From the NCBI RefSeq assembly GCF_021290985.1, contig NZ_JAJOYU010000011.1, positions 78,353 through 142,352 on the forward strand: 64,000 bases of DNA, read 5' to 3'. Both the position numbers and the translations under genes were made by a program. The notes under the pieces were generated by a model. It saw nothing but the letters and a program-made list of their open reading frames with translations, was not told the origin of the DNA and made no database searches. Position 1 is the stretch's first letter. Each line of letters opens with the position of its first letter. The DNA comes from Rheinheimera soli (GTDB taxonomy: Bacteria; Pseudomonadota; Gammaproteobacteria; Enterobacterales; Alteromonadaceae). Below, piece by piece: positions 55,399 to 64,000 of the stretch.

Positions 55399-57240
55399 TT
55401 ACTGTACTATTGGGCCTAAATGGGCACTAAAATCTTTCGGTCCCATGAAGCCAGTGATGCGAGATTGCGTTAATTCGCTGCCGTTTTTGTCAAATAACAG
55501 CAAAGTTGGTAAACCTAAAACCTGAAAATGATCCAACAATTGTTGATCCTGTTCAGTGGCGTTGGTGACATCCACCTTAATTAAGGTGAACTGCGCCATT
55601 AAGTTTTTCACTTCGCCATCGGCAAAAGTGATGTGCTCAAACTCTTTACAAGCCACACACCATTCGGCGTATAAATCCACCAGTACAGGTTTACCGGCGT
55701 CAGCTGATTTTTTCACTTCCTGTTGCAGCTCATCAAGGGTTTTTACCAGCTTAAATTCGGTGTTTTGTGTCTGAACACTTTGGCCTGCTGCAACCACTGG
55801 CGATGGCAGCCAATACCATAAGTTCGCGCCAGTAGTGCCAAGCATTATCACTAATGCCAGCATCCAGCTAATACTTTGGCCTGTGGTGCCTTGGGAGAGC
55901 TGTTGCGATAAGCGGTGTAAATACACGGCTAGCATCAACAAGACTAAAGTTGCGGCAATCACCACCACATAAGCAGGCAGGAAACGGCTCAGTAACCAGA
56001 CTGGTACTGCTAATAACAGGAAACCAAAGCTGGCTTTGACTACATCCATCCAGGCACCGGCTTTTGGTAAAAACTTACCGCCCGTGCTGCCTAAAATCAG
56101 TAAAGGCAAACCCATACCCATGCTTAAGATATACAGCGTTAAAGCGCCCAAGGCTAAATCGCCGGACTGAGCTACATATAAAAGTGCTGCTGTCAGTGGT
56201 GCTGTGGTGCAAGGGGAGGCAACTAAACCTGATAACAAACCCATCAAAGCCGCACCTTTAATGCTGCCACCTTGTTGTTTGTTGCTTAAGCTATTGACCT
56301 TGTTTTGCCATTTCTCCGGCAGGCTTAAGTTAAACACCCCAAACATAGCCAAAGCCAAAGCGACAAATAAAATGCTGATGGCAACCAGGACTATTGGGTG
56401 CTGAAAGTAGGTCTGGAACTGCAAACCTAAGCTTGCGACCAATAAACCCAATAAGGAGTAGCTGACCGCCATACCCTGCACATAAGCCATAGACAAACTA
56501 AAAGCGCGTTTACCAGATAACTGCTGGCCTTGGCCTACAATAATGCTGGTTAAAATAGGGTACATAGGAAACACACAAGGCGTAAAAGCCAAACCTAAAC
56601 CCAACAGGAAAAACAAAAACAAAGCTTTGAGGGTGCTGTCGGTTTGTAATTTATCTAACAGTTGCAGCTGCTCTGATACAGGAGCTGAGCTTGTGGTGTC
56701 TGAAGCGGTTGACGCGGGATTATCGGCAATACCCAAAGCTGCAGCAGCATCAGCAGTACTGGCGCTTTCCGCCGGTCCTTCAGAAGCTGCTGGTGCTATC
56801 AAAGGAATATCCAGTGTTTGCACCGGATAACATAAACCTGCCTCTGCACAGCCTTGGAAGCGCACCTTGAGCATAGCTTCAGAGCCCAACTGGCTTAACG
56901 GAATATCCAATACAACCTGGTGGAAATAGACTTCGGATTCACCAAAGTATTCGTCCGTAATCATCATGCCTTTTGGATACTGCGGATGAGAAAAGGCGGC
57001 ATCTATGCCAACAAACTTAAACTTGTCTTTATAGAGGTAATAACCGTCGGCTATGGTAAAGCTGACTTGTAATTTTTGTTGTCCGCCAGAGCTGGCCTGC
57101 TGACGGAAATCCATCACAAAAGCCTGCTCTACCGGCAGAAACTGTGAACCTTGCTGCAAGGCGGCCAGCGCATTGGTACTTTGGGCCTGGCTTATAAAAG
57201 AGAGACTTAACAGCAGGCTAAATAAAAAACTCTTAATCAC
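55399..57240 (-). CDS. dsbD: Thiol:disulfide interchange protein DsbD
   Basis: Inner-membrane protein that passes electrons from cytoplasmic thioredoxin to periplasmic DsbC, DsbG and CcmG. The 613-residue precursor has a signal peptide (1-19), an N-terminal alpha domain with the Cys pair in CAEAGLCYP, eight membrane helices with the buried Cys pair (TPCVFPM and SPCTTAP), and a C-terminal thioredoxin domain with CVAC (AEWCVACKEF). Its start overlaps the cutA stop by 8 bp, the same cutA-dsbD order as E. coli. Confidence 0.96.
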   Translation of the reverse strand: MIKSFLFSLLLSLSFISQAQSTNALAALQQGSQFLPVEQAFVMDFRQQASSGGQQKLQVSFTIADGYYLYKDKFKFVGIDAAFSHPQYPKGMMITDEYFGESEVYFHQVVLDIPLSQLGSEAMLKVRFQGCAEAGLCYPVQTLDIPLIAPAASEGPAESASTADAAAALGIADNPASTASDTTSSAPVSEQLQLLDKLQTDSTLKALFLFFLLGLGLAFTPCVFPMYPILTSIIVGQGQQLSGKRAFSLSMAYVQGMAVSYSLLGLLVASLGLQFQTYFQHPIVLVAISILFVALALAMFGVFNLSLPEKWQNKVNSLSNKQQGGSIKGAALMGLLSGLVASPCTTAPLTAALLYVAQSGDLALGALTLYILSMGMGLPLLILGSTGGKFLPKAGAWMDVVKASFGFLLLAVPVWLLSRFLPAYVVVIAATLVLLMLAVYLHRLSQQLSQGTTGQSISWMLALVIMLGTTGANLWYWLPSPVVAAGQSVQTQNTEFKLVKTLDELQQEVKKSADAGKPVLVDLYAEWCVACKEFEHITFADGEVKNLMAQFTLIKVDVTNATEQDQQLLDHFQVLGLPTLLLFDKNGSELTQSRITGFMGPKDFSAHLGPIVQ

Positions 57241-57553
57241 GACTTGTTACCTCTTGAACCCACTGTAAATAGGGGGCGAATACTTGTTGCGCGGCAATGG
57301 CAATAATTTCAGGCACTTGATACGGGTGTAAAGCACAAATGGCCTGTTCAATTTCGATAAAATCTTCTTTTCTGGCTTTAATCAAAAGCGGAATTTCAGT
57401 GCTTTGTTCAAGTTTGCCCTGCCAGACATAATGCGACTGCACAGCCGGCAAAACGTTAACACAAGCCGCCAGTTTTCGCTCCAGCAACTGCTGGGTTATG
57501 CGCTCTGCCACCTGTAAATCAGGACAATTGCATAAAATCAGTTCCATCATCAT
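57233..57553 (-). CDS. cutA: Divalent-cation tolerance protein CutA
   Basis: Trimeric PII-like copper-binding protein of 106 residues. The motifs CNCPDLQVAERITQQLLERKLAACVNVLP, YVWQGKLE and PLLIKARKE are typical when read in parts. Three consecutive ATG codons begin the gene; the first (57553) has AGAGG at good spacing. Overlaps dsbD and is divergent from groES. Confidence 0.93.
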   Translation of the reverse strand: MMMELILCNCPDLQVAERITQQLLERKLAACVNVLPAVQSHYVWQGKLEQSTEIPLLIKARKEDFIEIEQAICALHPYQVPEIIAIAAQQVFAPYLQWVQEVTSRD

Positions 57554-57675
57554 GGTCGAATCCTCTTTGTCTCGGCAAACAAGACCTGCGAAGTACTGGT
57601 TTTGTTGCACAAAATGAATCGTTTGGCTGAAAAGTGAGCAAATAATCTCAGTAATGAGATTTTTTAAAAAATAGC

Positions 57676-57706
57676 CCTTGGGTTCATAAGGAGATTGCCC
57701 CATATA
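57676..57706 (+). promoter_or_regulatory. Sigma-32 heat-shock promoter of groES-groEL
   Basis: CTTGGG (57677-57682), 15-bp spacer and CCCCATATA (57698-57706) match the RpoH consensus CTTGAAA/CCCCATNT well, 61 bp upstream of the groES ATG. Confidence 0.8.
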
Positions 57707-57766
57707 GCTGACAGTCAATTTAACAATCAATGTTAAACCCAAATCGCTTTTAGGAGATAAAAAAGC

Positions 57767-58057
57767 ATGAATATTCGTCCATTACACGATCGCGTCATCA
57801 TCAAGCGTTTAGAAGCTGAAAGCAAATCCGCTGGTGGTATTGTGCTGACTGGCGCTTCTGCTGAAAAATCTACTCGTGGTGAAGTTGTTGCTGTAGGCAA
57901 CGGCCGCATTTTAGAAAACGGCACAGTCCGTCCTTTAGATGTGAAAGTCGGCGACAAAGTGATCTTTGGTGCTTACGTAGAACGCACTGAAAAAATCGAA
58001 GGCCAGGAATATGTCATCACCAAAGAAGACAACATCCTTGGCGTGATCACCGAATAA
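57767..58057 (+). CDS. groES: Co-chaperonin GroES
   Basis: Heptameric lid of the GroEL chamber. The 96-residue protein has [16 protein letters not shown], the mobile-loop region (SAGGIVLTG) and the C-terminal [19 protein letters not shown] precedes the ATG. A sigma-32 promoter lies upstream and groEL follows after 51 bp. Confidence 0.98.
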   Translation: MNIRPLHDRVIIKRLEAESKSAGGIVLTGASAEKSTRGEVVAVGNGRILENGTVRPLDVKVGDKVIFGAYVERTEKIEGQEYVITKEDNILGVITE

Positions 58058-58075
58058 TTAAACCGAACTTTCTAA

Positions 58076-59746
<1,671 letters not shown>

Positions 59747-60807
59747 TGCGACGAGAGTCGCGGAGGTCGCTATCCTCGCGGGGTTACACCGATAGTATAC
59801 ACTAACTTCGGTTAGTGTATACCCCACCCGCAAACATAGTAGTCGAAAATCCGTTGGTCGGATTCACCCAATCCGATCAGCGGCATTCCTTAGGGAGTGT
59901 TTCGCCTGATTGCATTGGACGTAATCAGCTTGATCAAAATAGGCGCTAGTATGCTGCCTTCAACAGGCTAAGCCACTGTCATCAGTTGATGACCATAGAA
60001 GAAAAACGGCGACTTCGGTCTGCCGACAACACGCTATGCGAGGTTTACGCCGTCAAGCCTGCCATTTCTGGCACGACTAAACGGTTCATGACACTACTGA
60101 GCGACGCTCCGGCGTAAGCTATTGTAGTTATTGTCTTAACTTTTCCGGCTTATACAGCGGTTTAGTAGCGAGACCTGTTATACGGCTAATAGTAGCCTAG
60201 GGATAGTGCGATGCTGGTAACGGCATGGTGCGGAGCTTCCTGACAATGTACCTCTGCGCAAGCAGTGCCTTAACCCGTGAGGGTGGGTATAGCACACGAA
60301 CAATACGTGAGCTGGGGGCTAGGCTGGGTAATATTGGTTAACGTAAGTGAACTGCTGATAAACACCGTCAACCGCAATGAGCGAAAGATTGTTGTTACGC
60401 TCTGACCAAAAGGTACGTGGCCGGTTATTCCTCTTACATCTGGGAATACGCCGTCTTAAGGCCGCCGGTGGATAAGCAGAACCTAAGTTACTCGTGTAAC
60501 TACAATGGAACTCGGTAAGCCCGATTGTTCGCCTTGTTTGTGCAAGGCAGGGGATCCGTAAGGAAAACTGTTGGACAAGCGGGTAAAGGATGTCTGACCA
60601 AGCGAAGGCTGCGCTGTAATGGCGCGGATAGGGGTTCAAACTTTGCCCTGACCCGAAAGGGTGCCAAATTCAGACTGGTCTTTAATCGTGTGAAGACGTG
60701 GCAAGCCGTCTTAAGCACAACTCCCACTGGGGAAAGATAATATCTTCCCCGTGGGGGAGGTGTGTCTTTTCTTCTGCGTGGGGGTAACGCAACAGGAGAA
60801 AAGCAAG

Positions 60808-62472
60808 ATGAGTACGGTTATGAAAATGGCCATACCTGCGTTCTCCCACCCAGCGCAAAGTTGGCATACCATTGACTGGTATCTGATGCAGCGACAGGTG
60901 AGAGGGCTACAAGTACGGATCGCGAAGGCGACGAAACAGCAAAAGTGGCGCAGGGTGAAAGCCCTGCAACGGATGCTGGTGCGCTCGTTTGCTGCCAAGG
61001 CATTGGCAGTCAGGCGGGTCACGGAAAACCGGGGCAAAAGGACGCCTGGTGTTGATGGGGAGTTGTGGGGTACGCCTGAACTGAAATGGCAGGCTATTAC
61101 AAGGTTACAACGGCAAGGCTATAAGCCTAAACCGCTACGTCGGGTTTACATTCCAAAGGCCAACGGCAAACGCCGCCCTTTAGGGATACCAACGATGCTG
61201 GACCGCGCGATGCAGGCACTTTACCTACTGGCGCTGGAACCGGTATCGGAAACCACGGCTGACCGTAATAGTTATGGCTTTCGTCCAATAAGGTCCACGG
61301 CTGATGCGATAGAGCAATGCTTTGTCAATTTAAGCCGCAAAAGCTCGGCAGAGTGGGTACTGGAAGGGGATATTAAGGGCTGCTTCGACAACATCAGTCA
61401 CGACTGGTTGCTTGCCAACATACCATTGGATAAACAAGTGCTCAGGCGCTGGCTGAAAGCGGGTTATATGGAGTCCGGTAGTTTGTTTGCAACCGGAGCC
61501 GGAACGCCACAAGGGGGGATTATATCGCCGGTGTTGGCTAATATGGCGCTTGATGGTTTGGAAGCGGTGTTAGAAGCGCAGTTTGGGCAGAAAAACACTA
61601 AAGCCAGCTACAAGACCAAGGTCAACTATGTGCGTTACGCTGATGACTTTGTGATTACCGGTATCTCGAAAGAGTTATTGGAAAACGAAGTAAAACCCTT
61701 AGTTGAAGCCTTTATGGCTGAGCGGGGGCTGACGCTATCGGCAGAGAAAACGCTGATAACCCATGTGGACGATGGCTTCGACTTTTTGGGGCAGAACCTA
61801 CGTAAGTACAACGGCAAGCTGTTAATTAAGCCTAGCCGGAAGAACCTGCGTAATTTGCTGCAGAAAGTAAAAGGCATGATTTCAGGCAACAAAACCGTTA
61901 CGGCGGGCATGTTGATTATGTGGCTTAACCCTGTTTTGCGGGGCTGGGCTAATTATCACCGGCACATCGTGGCGAAGGAAACCTTTAATTATGTCGACTA
62001 TCGGGTCTGGAAAATGCTGTGGAAGTGGTGTCGCAGGCGGCATAAAAACCGTCGTTACCGCTGGGTTAAAGAGAAATACTTTAAGTCAGTGGGCACACGC
62101 AACTGGGTGTTTTCCGGCGAAGGGGCAGATAAGCAAATGTATCGGCTCTTTTACTGCAATGACACGCCGATAAAGCGGCATATTAAGATTAGGGCAGAAG
62201 CCAATCCGTATGATTTGGCCGACGAGGAATACTTTGAGAAGCGGCTAGAGCGCACTTGGAGAGACTCAATGGCCGGACAGCGGAAAGTGCTTTACCTCTG
62301 GCTACGGCAGCAGAAATGCTGTGCGGTATGCCGGTTCCCGATTACCAAAGAAACGGAATGGCATATTCACCATATCGTCGAAAAGGTAAAAGGCGGATCG
62401 GATGAGCTGGATAACTTAGTTTTGCTGCACCCTAATTGTCACCGGCAAATTCATAGTAGTGTGCTAGATTAA
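60808..62472 (+). CDS. ltrA: Group II intron reverse transcriptase/maturase with HNH endonuclease
   Basis: The 554-residue LtrA-type protein promotes splicing and retrohoming. It has an N-terminal RT-0 region, RT motifs including VYIPKANGKRRPLGIPT, SYGFRP, EGDIKGCFDNISHDWL, GTPQGGIISPVLAN and the catalytic YADDF, an intact maturase domain (GIIM: NPVLRGWANYHRH, VWKMLWKW) and a C-terminal HNH domain (CCAVC, WHIHHIV, LVLLHPNCHRQIH) with zinc Cys pairs. All catalytic residues are present, so it may be active. ATG 60808 follows AGGAG; an upstream in-frame start at 60751 lacks one. Located in domain IV of the intron. Confidence 0.95.
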   Translation: MSTVMKMAIPAFSHPAQSWHTIDWYLMQRQVRGLQVRIAKATKQQKWRRVKALQRMLVRSFAAKALAVRRVTENRGKRTPGVDGELWGTPELKWQAITRLQRQGYKPKPLRRVYIPKANGKRRPLGIPTMLDRAMQALYLLALEPVSETTADRNSYGFRPIRSTADAIEQCFVNLSRKSSAEWVLEGDIKGCFDNISHDWLLANIPLDKQVLRRWLKAGYMESGSLFATGAGTPQGGIISPVLANMALDGLEAVLEAQFGQKNTKASYKTKVNYVRYADDFVITGISKELLENEVKPLVEAFMAERGLTLSAEKTLITHVDDGFDFLGQNLRKYNGKLLIKPSRKNLRNLLQKVKGMISGNKTVTAGMLIMWLNPVLRGWANYHRHIVAKETFNYVDYRVWKMLWKWCRRRHKNRRYRWVKEKYFKSVGTRNWVFSGEGADKQMYRLFYCNDTPIKRHIKIRAEANPYDLADEEYFEKRLERTWRDSMAGQRKVLYLWLRQQKCCAVCRFPITKETEWHIHHIVEKVKGGSDELDNLVLLHPNCHRQIHSSVLD

Positions 62473-62502
62473 GATGTGTTTAACCAAAATAGGGATATTT
62501 CT

Positions 62503-62742
62503 ATGAATAACATCTTCAAAGAAGGCTCGCGGTACCACGTGCATTTCACTGATGGGGGATTGGGAGTTGTTGACTGTGATGAATTCGTGCGCAAAGGCGG
62601 AAAGCTTATCTATCGAATAGATGGCTCAGAAGTTTATACGGCGGGTCCAAATGCTAAATATGTGGCTGAACTGAATGGTTTAACTGCTACTAGCGTCACT
62701 GACAGCAATATTCTTTTTCGCCTGACACTGGAAAATAGCTAA
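62503..62742 (+). CDS. Hypothetical protein inside the intron (79 aa)
   Basis: An unrecognised ORF starting 30 bp after the maturase stop. ATG 62503 has AGGGA at good spacing; a GTG at 62476 in frame is less likely. The product (beginning MNNIFKEGSRYHVHF) is soluble and probably small beta-type, with one Cys and alternating hydrophobic residues (HFTDGGLGVVDCDEF; GKLIYRIDGSEVY). Group II introns normally have only short sequence between the maturase ORF and domain V, so this looks like extra cargo. It could also be a remnant of a gene into which sequence was inserted. Confidence 0.5.
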   Translation: MNNIFKEGSRYHVHFTDGGLGVVDCDEFVRKGGKLIYRIDGSEVYTAGPNAKYVAELNGLTATSVTDSNILFRLTLENS

Positions 62743-62856
62743 CTGGTATCAACATTACTTAAGTGAATAGAAAAAGGAAAACTTGTTGTAATTGTTATTG
62801 ATAGCGGTGTTTTGGTTTTGGAATGGCTGAGGGGCGCCTCTGCCCCCGCCACCGAC

Positions 62857-62934
62857 TTACAGCAACATCATGGCAATTTTCAGCACGATGATGATTAAAA
62901 CTGGGTCTATTTCGACTTTCAGCTCGATTTTCAT
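62857..62934 (-). CDS. Possible 25-aa membrane microprotein, antisense within the intron
   Basis: On the minus strand an ATG at 62934 is preceded by AAGGAG with 6-nt spacing and opens 25 codons: MKIELKVEIDPVLIIIVLK then IAMMLL and TAA. It would be an amphipathic or membrane-associated peptide. The strong ribosome binding site and composition suggest a real small gene, but no promoter is evident, it is antisense to the intron transcript, and I know no homologue. Confidence 0.35.
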   Translation of the reverse strand: MKIELKVEIDPVLIIIVLKIAMMLL

Positions 62935-63200
62935 CTTTGCTCCTTACAGGTTGGGGTTGAAGTTTGGGTTAAATTCACGGTTTCCCGCGAAAGTACCCGG
63001 CGAAGTGTTATCTAACTAGCTTTTCAGCTTGTTTAGAAAAACATCATCTGGCTAAGAAACGGATATGGCCCGAGTCCGCCACTTCCTCCAACAAGGGGAT
63101 TAAGAATGTCGAAACTGGAACAAGATAGGATGTTTACTCCAGTTGGTCAATTGGTTTTCACGTCGCTGGTCGGTACTTAGGTATTGGCTTATAAAGGCTT
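62935..63200. other. Intron domain IV remainder without recognised gene
   Basis: This stretch between the small ORFs and domain V holds no ORF I would support. Together with 62473-62934 it makes the maturase-to-domain-V distance about 730 nt, much longer than the roughly 100 nt usual in such introns. Confidence 0.5.
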
Positions 63201-63234
63201 GAGCCGTATGCGGGGAAACTTGCTTGTACGGTTC
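63201..63234 (+). ncRNA. Group II intron domain V
   Basis: Thirty-four nucleotides, GAGCCGTATGCGG then GGAAACTTGC then TTGTACGGTTC, forming the canonical two-helix domain V with the catalytic AGC triad and GAAA loop. This is the most conserved part of the ribozyme and identifies the element independently of the ORF. Confidence 0.93.
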
Positions 63235-63300
63235 TTAGGGGGCGGCGGTGCAGTAATGCACTGCTGCTACCCGACATCCGCACATCCCCCTAAAAAAACG

Positions 63301-63330
63301 AACCCGGCGCAAGCCGGGTTTGTTGTTTTT
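63301..63330 (+). terminator. Terminator just beyond the intron, probably the original groE terminator
   Basis: AACCCGGC (63301-63308), GCAA loop, GCCGGGTT (63313-63320), then TGTTGTTTTT; it is also preceded by an A run. It lies 25 bp past the intron 3' end. Confidence 0.85.
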
Positions 63331-63353
63331 AAGGGGGAATGACGGCTCACGAA

Positions 63354-63395
63354 GGGGTCAGATCAAGATTTGCGAAGCAAATTTGCTCTGACCCC
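63354..63395. repeat. GGGGTCAG palindromic repeat (REP-like)
   Basis: GGGGTCAGA at 63354 and TCTGACCCC ending at 63395 flank imperfect arms (TCAAGATTTGC and GCAAATTTGCT) with a GAA loop. Similar GGGGTC...GACCCC hairpins occur at 40772 in this window, and I recall comparable elements in related genomes. Confidence 0.55.
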
Positions 63396-63665
63396 AATAT
63401 TCCATCTGAACTCATCTGACTCTTCAACTTCAGAGCACGAGCAAACCGCTCTCCGAACCAGCCCAACCACCACCAACTACTGCGTTCGCCCGTTCGCGCC
63501 TCCCGCGCTCACTTTTGATCGCTCACTACGCAGTTACTGGTGTTTGGTATATGGCTGAGTTAATAACGCATAGCCCATTACATCGTTATAAATTTATTGC
63601 TCGAAAACAAGAACTAGATTAGGTTTCTGTTTCACTATTTGTCTTATTACAGGGATATAAAGTAT
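63396..63665. other. Intergenic region before the SIR2-like gene
   Basis: About 270 bp, changing from GC-rich to clearly AT-rich toward the gene. I see no supported gene; a 62-codon open frame here has no ribosome binding site and no convincing composition. Confidence 0.4.
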
Positions 63666-64000
63666 ATGAGTGATGTTGTATTTATTCTTGGAGCTGGAGC
63701 CTCTGTAGATGCTGGCGCTCCTGTAATGGGGGACTTTCTAGAGCGGGCCCAAAGACTATTGGTTACCCGTAAAGTTGAAGACAAAAGAGAACATTTTGAA
63801 AGGGTTTTCTTAGCAATTTCCAAACTTCAGGTTGTGCATTCAAAGGCTCAATTGGACCTTAACAACATTGAATCTATTTTTACTGCTTTCGAATTGGCTA
63901 AAATTATTGGGCATTTACCGGGCTTTGATAGCTCCAGAAAAATATCAGCTTTGATCGAATCATTCAAAGAAGTCATTGTTGCTACTTTAGAACAGACTAG
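63666..64000 (+). CDS. SIR2-like domain protein (5' part, truncated by window edge)
   Basis: The ATG at 63666 opens a frame to the window end (111 codons, no stop). The N-terminus MSDVVFILGAGASVDAGAP has the Gly-Ala-Gly-Ala-Ser NAD-binding loop of SIR2-type Rossmann folds, followed by helical sequence (LNNIESIFTAFELAKIIG). SIR2-like domains of this prokaryotic type are common in anti-phage NADases (Thoeris ThsA, DSR, SIR2-HerA, prokaryotic short-Argonaute partners). The GC content is visibly lower than in the preceding genes, suggesting horizontal acquisition. The downstream domain that would identify the system lies outside the window. Confidence 0.75.
   Translation, partial: MSDVVFILGAGASVDAGAPVMGDFLERAQRLLVTRKVEDKREHFERVFLAISKLQVVHSKAQLDLNNIESIFTAFELAKIIGHLPGFDSSRKISALIESFKEVIVATLEQT

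Larger units (their letters stand above)
59747..63275 (+). mobile_element. Group II intron with RT/maturase, inserted downstream of groEL
   Basis: A highly structured 5' region, a maturase ORF, a 34-nt domain V (63201-63234, GAGCCG ... CGGTTC) and a domain VI hairpin with unpaired A (63238-63275, ending CCCGAC) define the element. The 3' end is at 63275 (AC) or 63277 (AT). The 5' end is not resolved. An exact GTGCG occurs at 60206: its upstream AGGGATA can pair over 7 bp with TATTCCT (60427-60433), and TAGCCT can pair with AGGCTG near 60317, as IBS/EBS. Alternatively GTGATG at 59743 overlaps the groEL stop: GGAATGAT can pair with GTTATTCC in the same loop, making a 3.5-kb intron. A terminator just beyond the 3' end looks like the displaced groE terminator. 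Confidence 0.8.

Noticed and set aside
59747..63275. Twintron (one group II intron nested in another)
   Set aside because: Two candidate 5' ends exist, but only one domain V and one maturase are visible; no second 3' half was found.
63370..63558. 62-codon ORF upstream of the SIR2-like gene
   Set aside because: No ribosome binding site, Ser/Thr/Arg-rich unlikely composition, and its 5' part overlaps the REP-like palindrome.

Overview
The window is chromosomal DNA from a gammaproteobacterium of the Alteromonadales/Chromatiaceae type; Rheinheimera or a close relative is my best guess, from gene order and protein similarity recalled from memory. Supporting signs are the tsaE-amiB-mutL-miaA-hfq-hflX-hflK-hflC block, purA-motX-rnr-rlmB, rpsF-priB-rpsR-rplI-dnaB-alr, divergent glnA/typA with ntrBC downstream of glnA, and a polar-flagellum sodium-motor gene (motX).

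Layout. 1-1341: 5' part of a secreted beta-propeller sensor gene that runs off the left edge. 1434-9476: trmL, a FieF-like cation exporter, a PldB-like lipase in an operon with a CpxAR-like two-component system, the divergent cpxP-like gene with a CpxR box between them, a hypothetical membrane protein, a frameshifted LysR gene and an M24 peptidase. 9617-17303: lipoprotein, ntrC, ntrB, a DUF4124 protein, glnA (sigma-54/NtrC-type control region) and typA. 17614-24093: small hypothetical genes, a MerC-like gene with a possible Zur box, a glycerophosphodiesterase, psd, rsgA, orn, two tRNA-Gly genes plus a third copy lacking its D arm, and two small conserved genes. 24062-46477: queG, then the tsaE-to-hflC block, a kynureninase-like PLP enzyme, yjeT-purA, motX, rnr, rlmB, fumC, the S6 operon, dnaB and alr. 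46526-59746: cheX, zur, an Ntn amidase, dusA, an unusual small-protein cluster, prmA, accC-accB-aroQ, dsbD-cutA and groES-groEL. 59747-63275: a group II intron with an RT/maturase, inserted between groEL and what looks like the groE terminator. 63666-64000: start of a SIR2-like gene, possibly the edge of a defence island.

The most interesting region is 50150-51640. Two sigma-54-type promoters there precede tiny membrane-protein genes. The second transcription unit has three tandem copies, on an exact 140-bp period, of a 24-residue single-helix ORF, then a 31-residue single-helix ORF, then a PspC-domain protein whose ribosome binding site lies inside the preceding ORF. Phage-shock (Psp) genes elsewhere are sigma-54/PspF-controlled envelope-stress genes. 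I infer an uncharacterised Psp-like envelope-stress module built from duplicated microproteins.

Elsewhere most genes are housekeeping: tRNA modification, ribosome assembly and proteins, nitrogen assimilation, cell-wall and phospholipid synthesis, fatty-acid biotin carboxylase and chaperonin. Several have readable regulation: NtrC sites at glnA and ntrB, a CpxR box at cpxRA/cpxP, a sigma-32 promoter at groES and a growth-rate-type promoter at rpsF. All homology statements come from recognising motifs and recalled family sequences; no database was searched.
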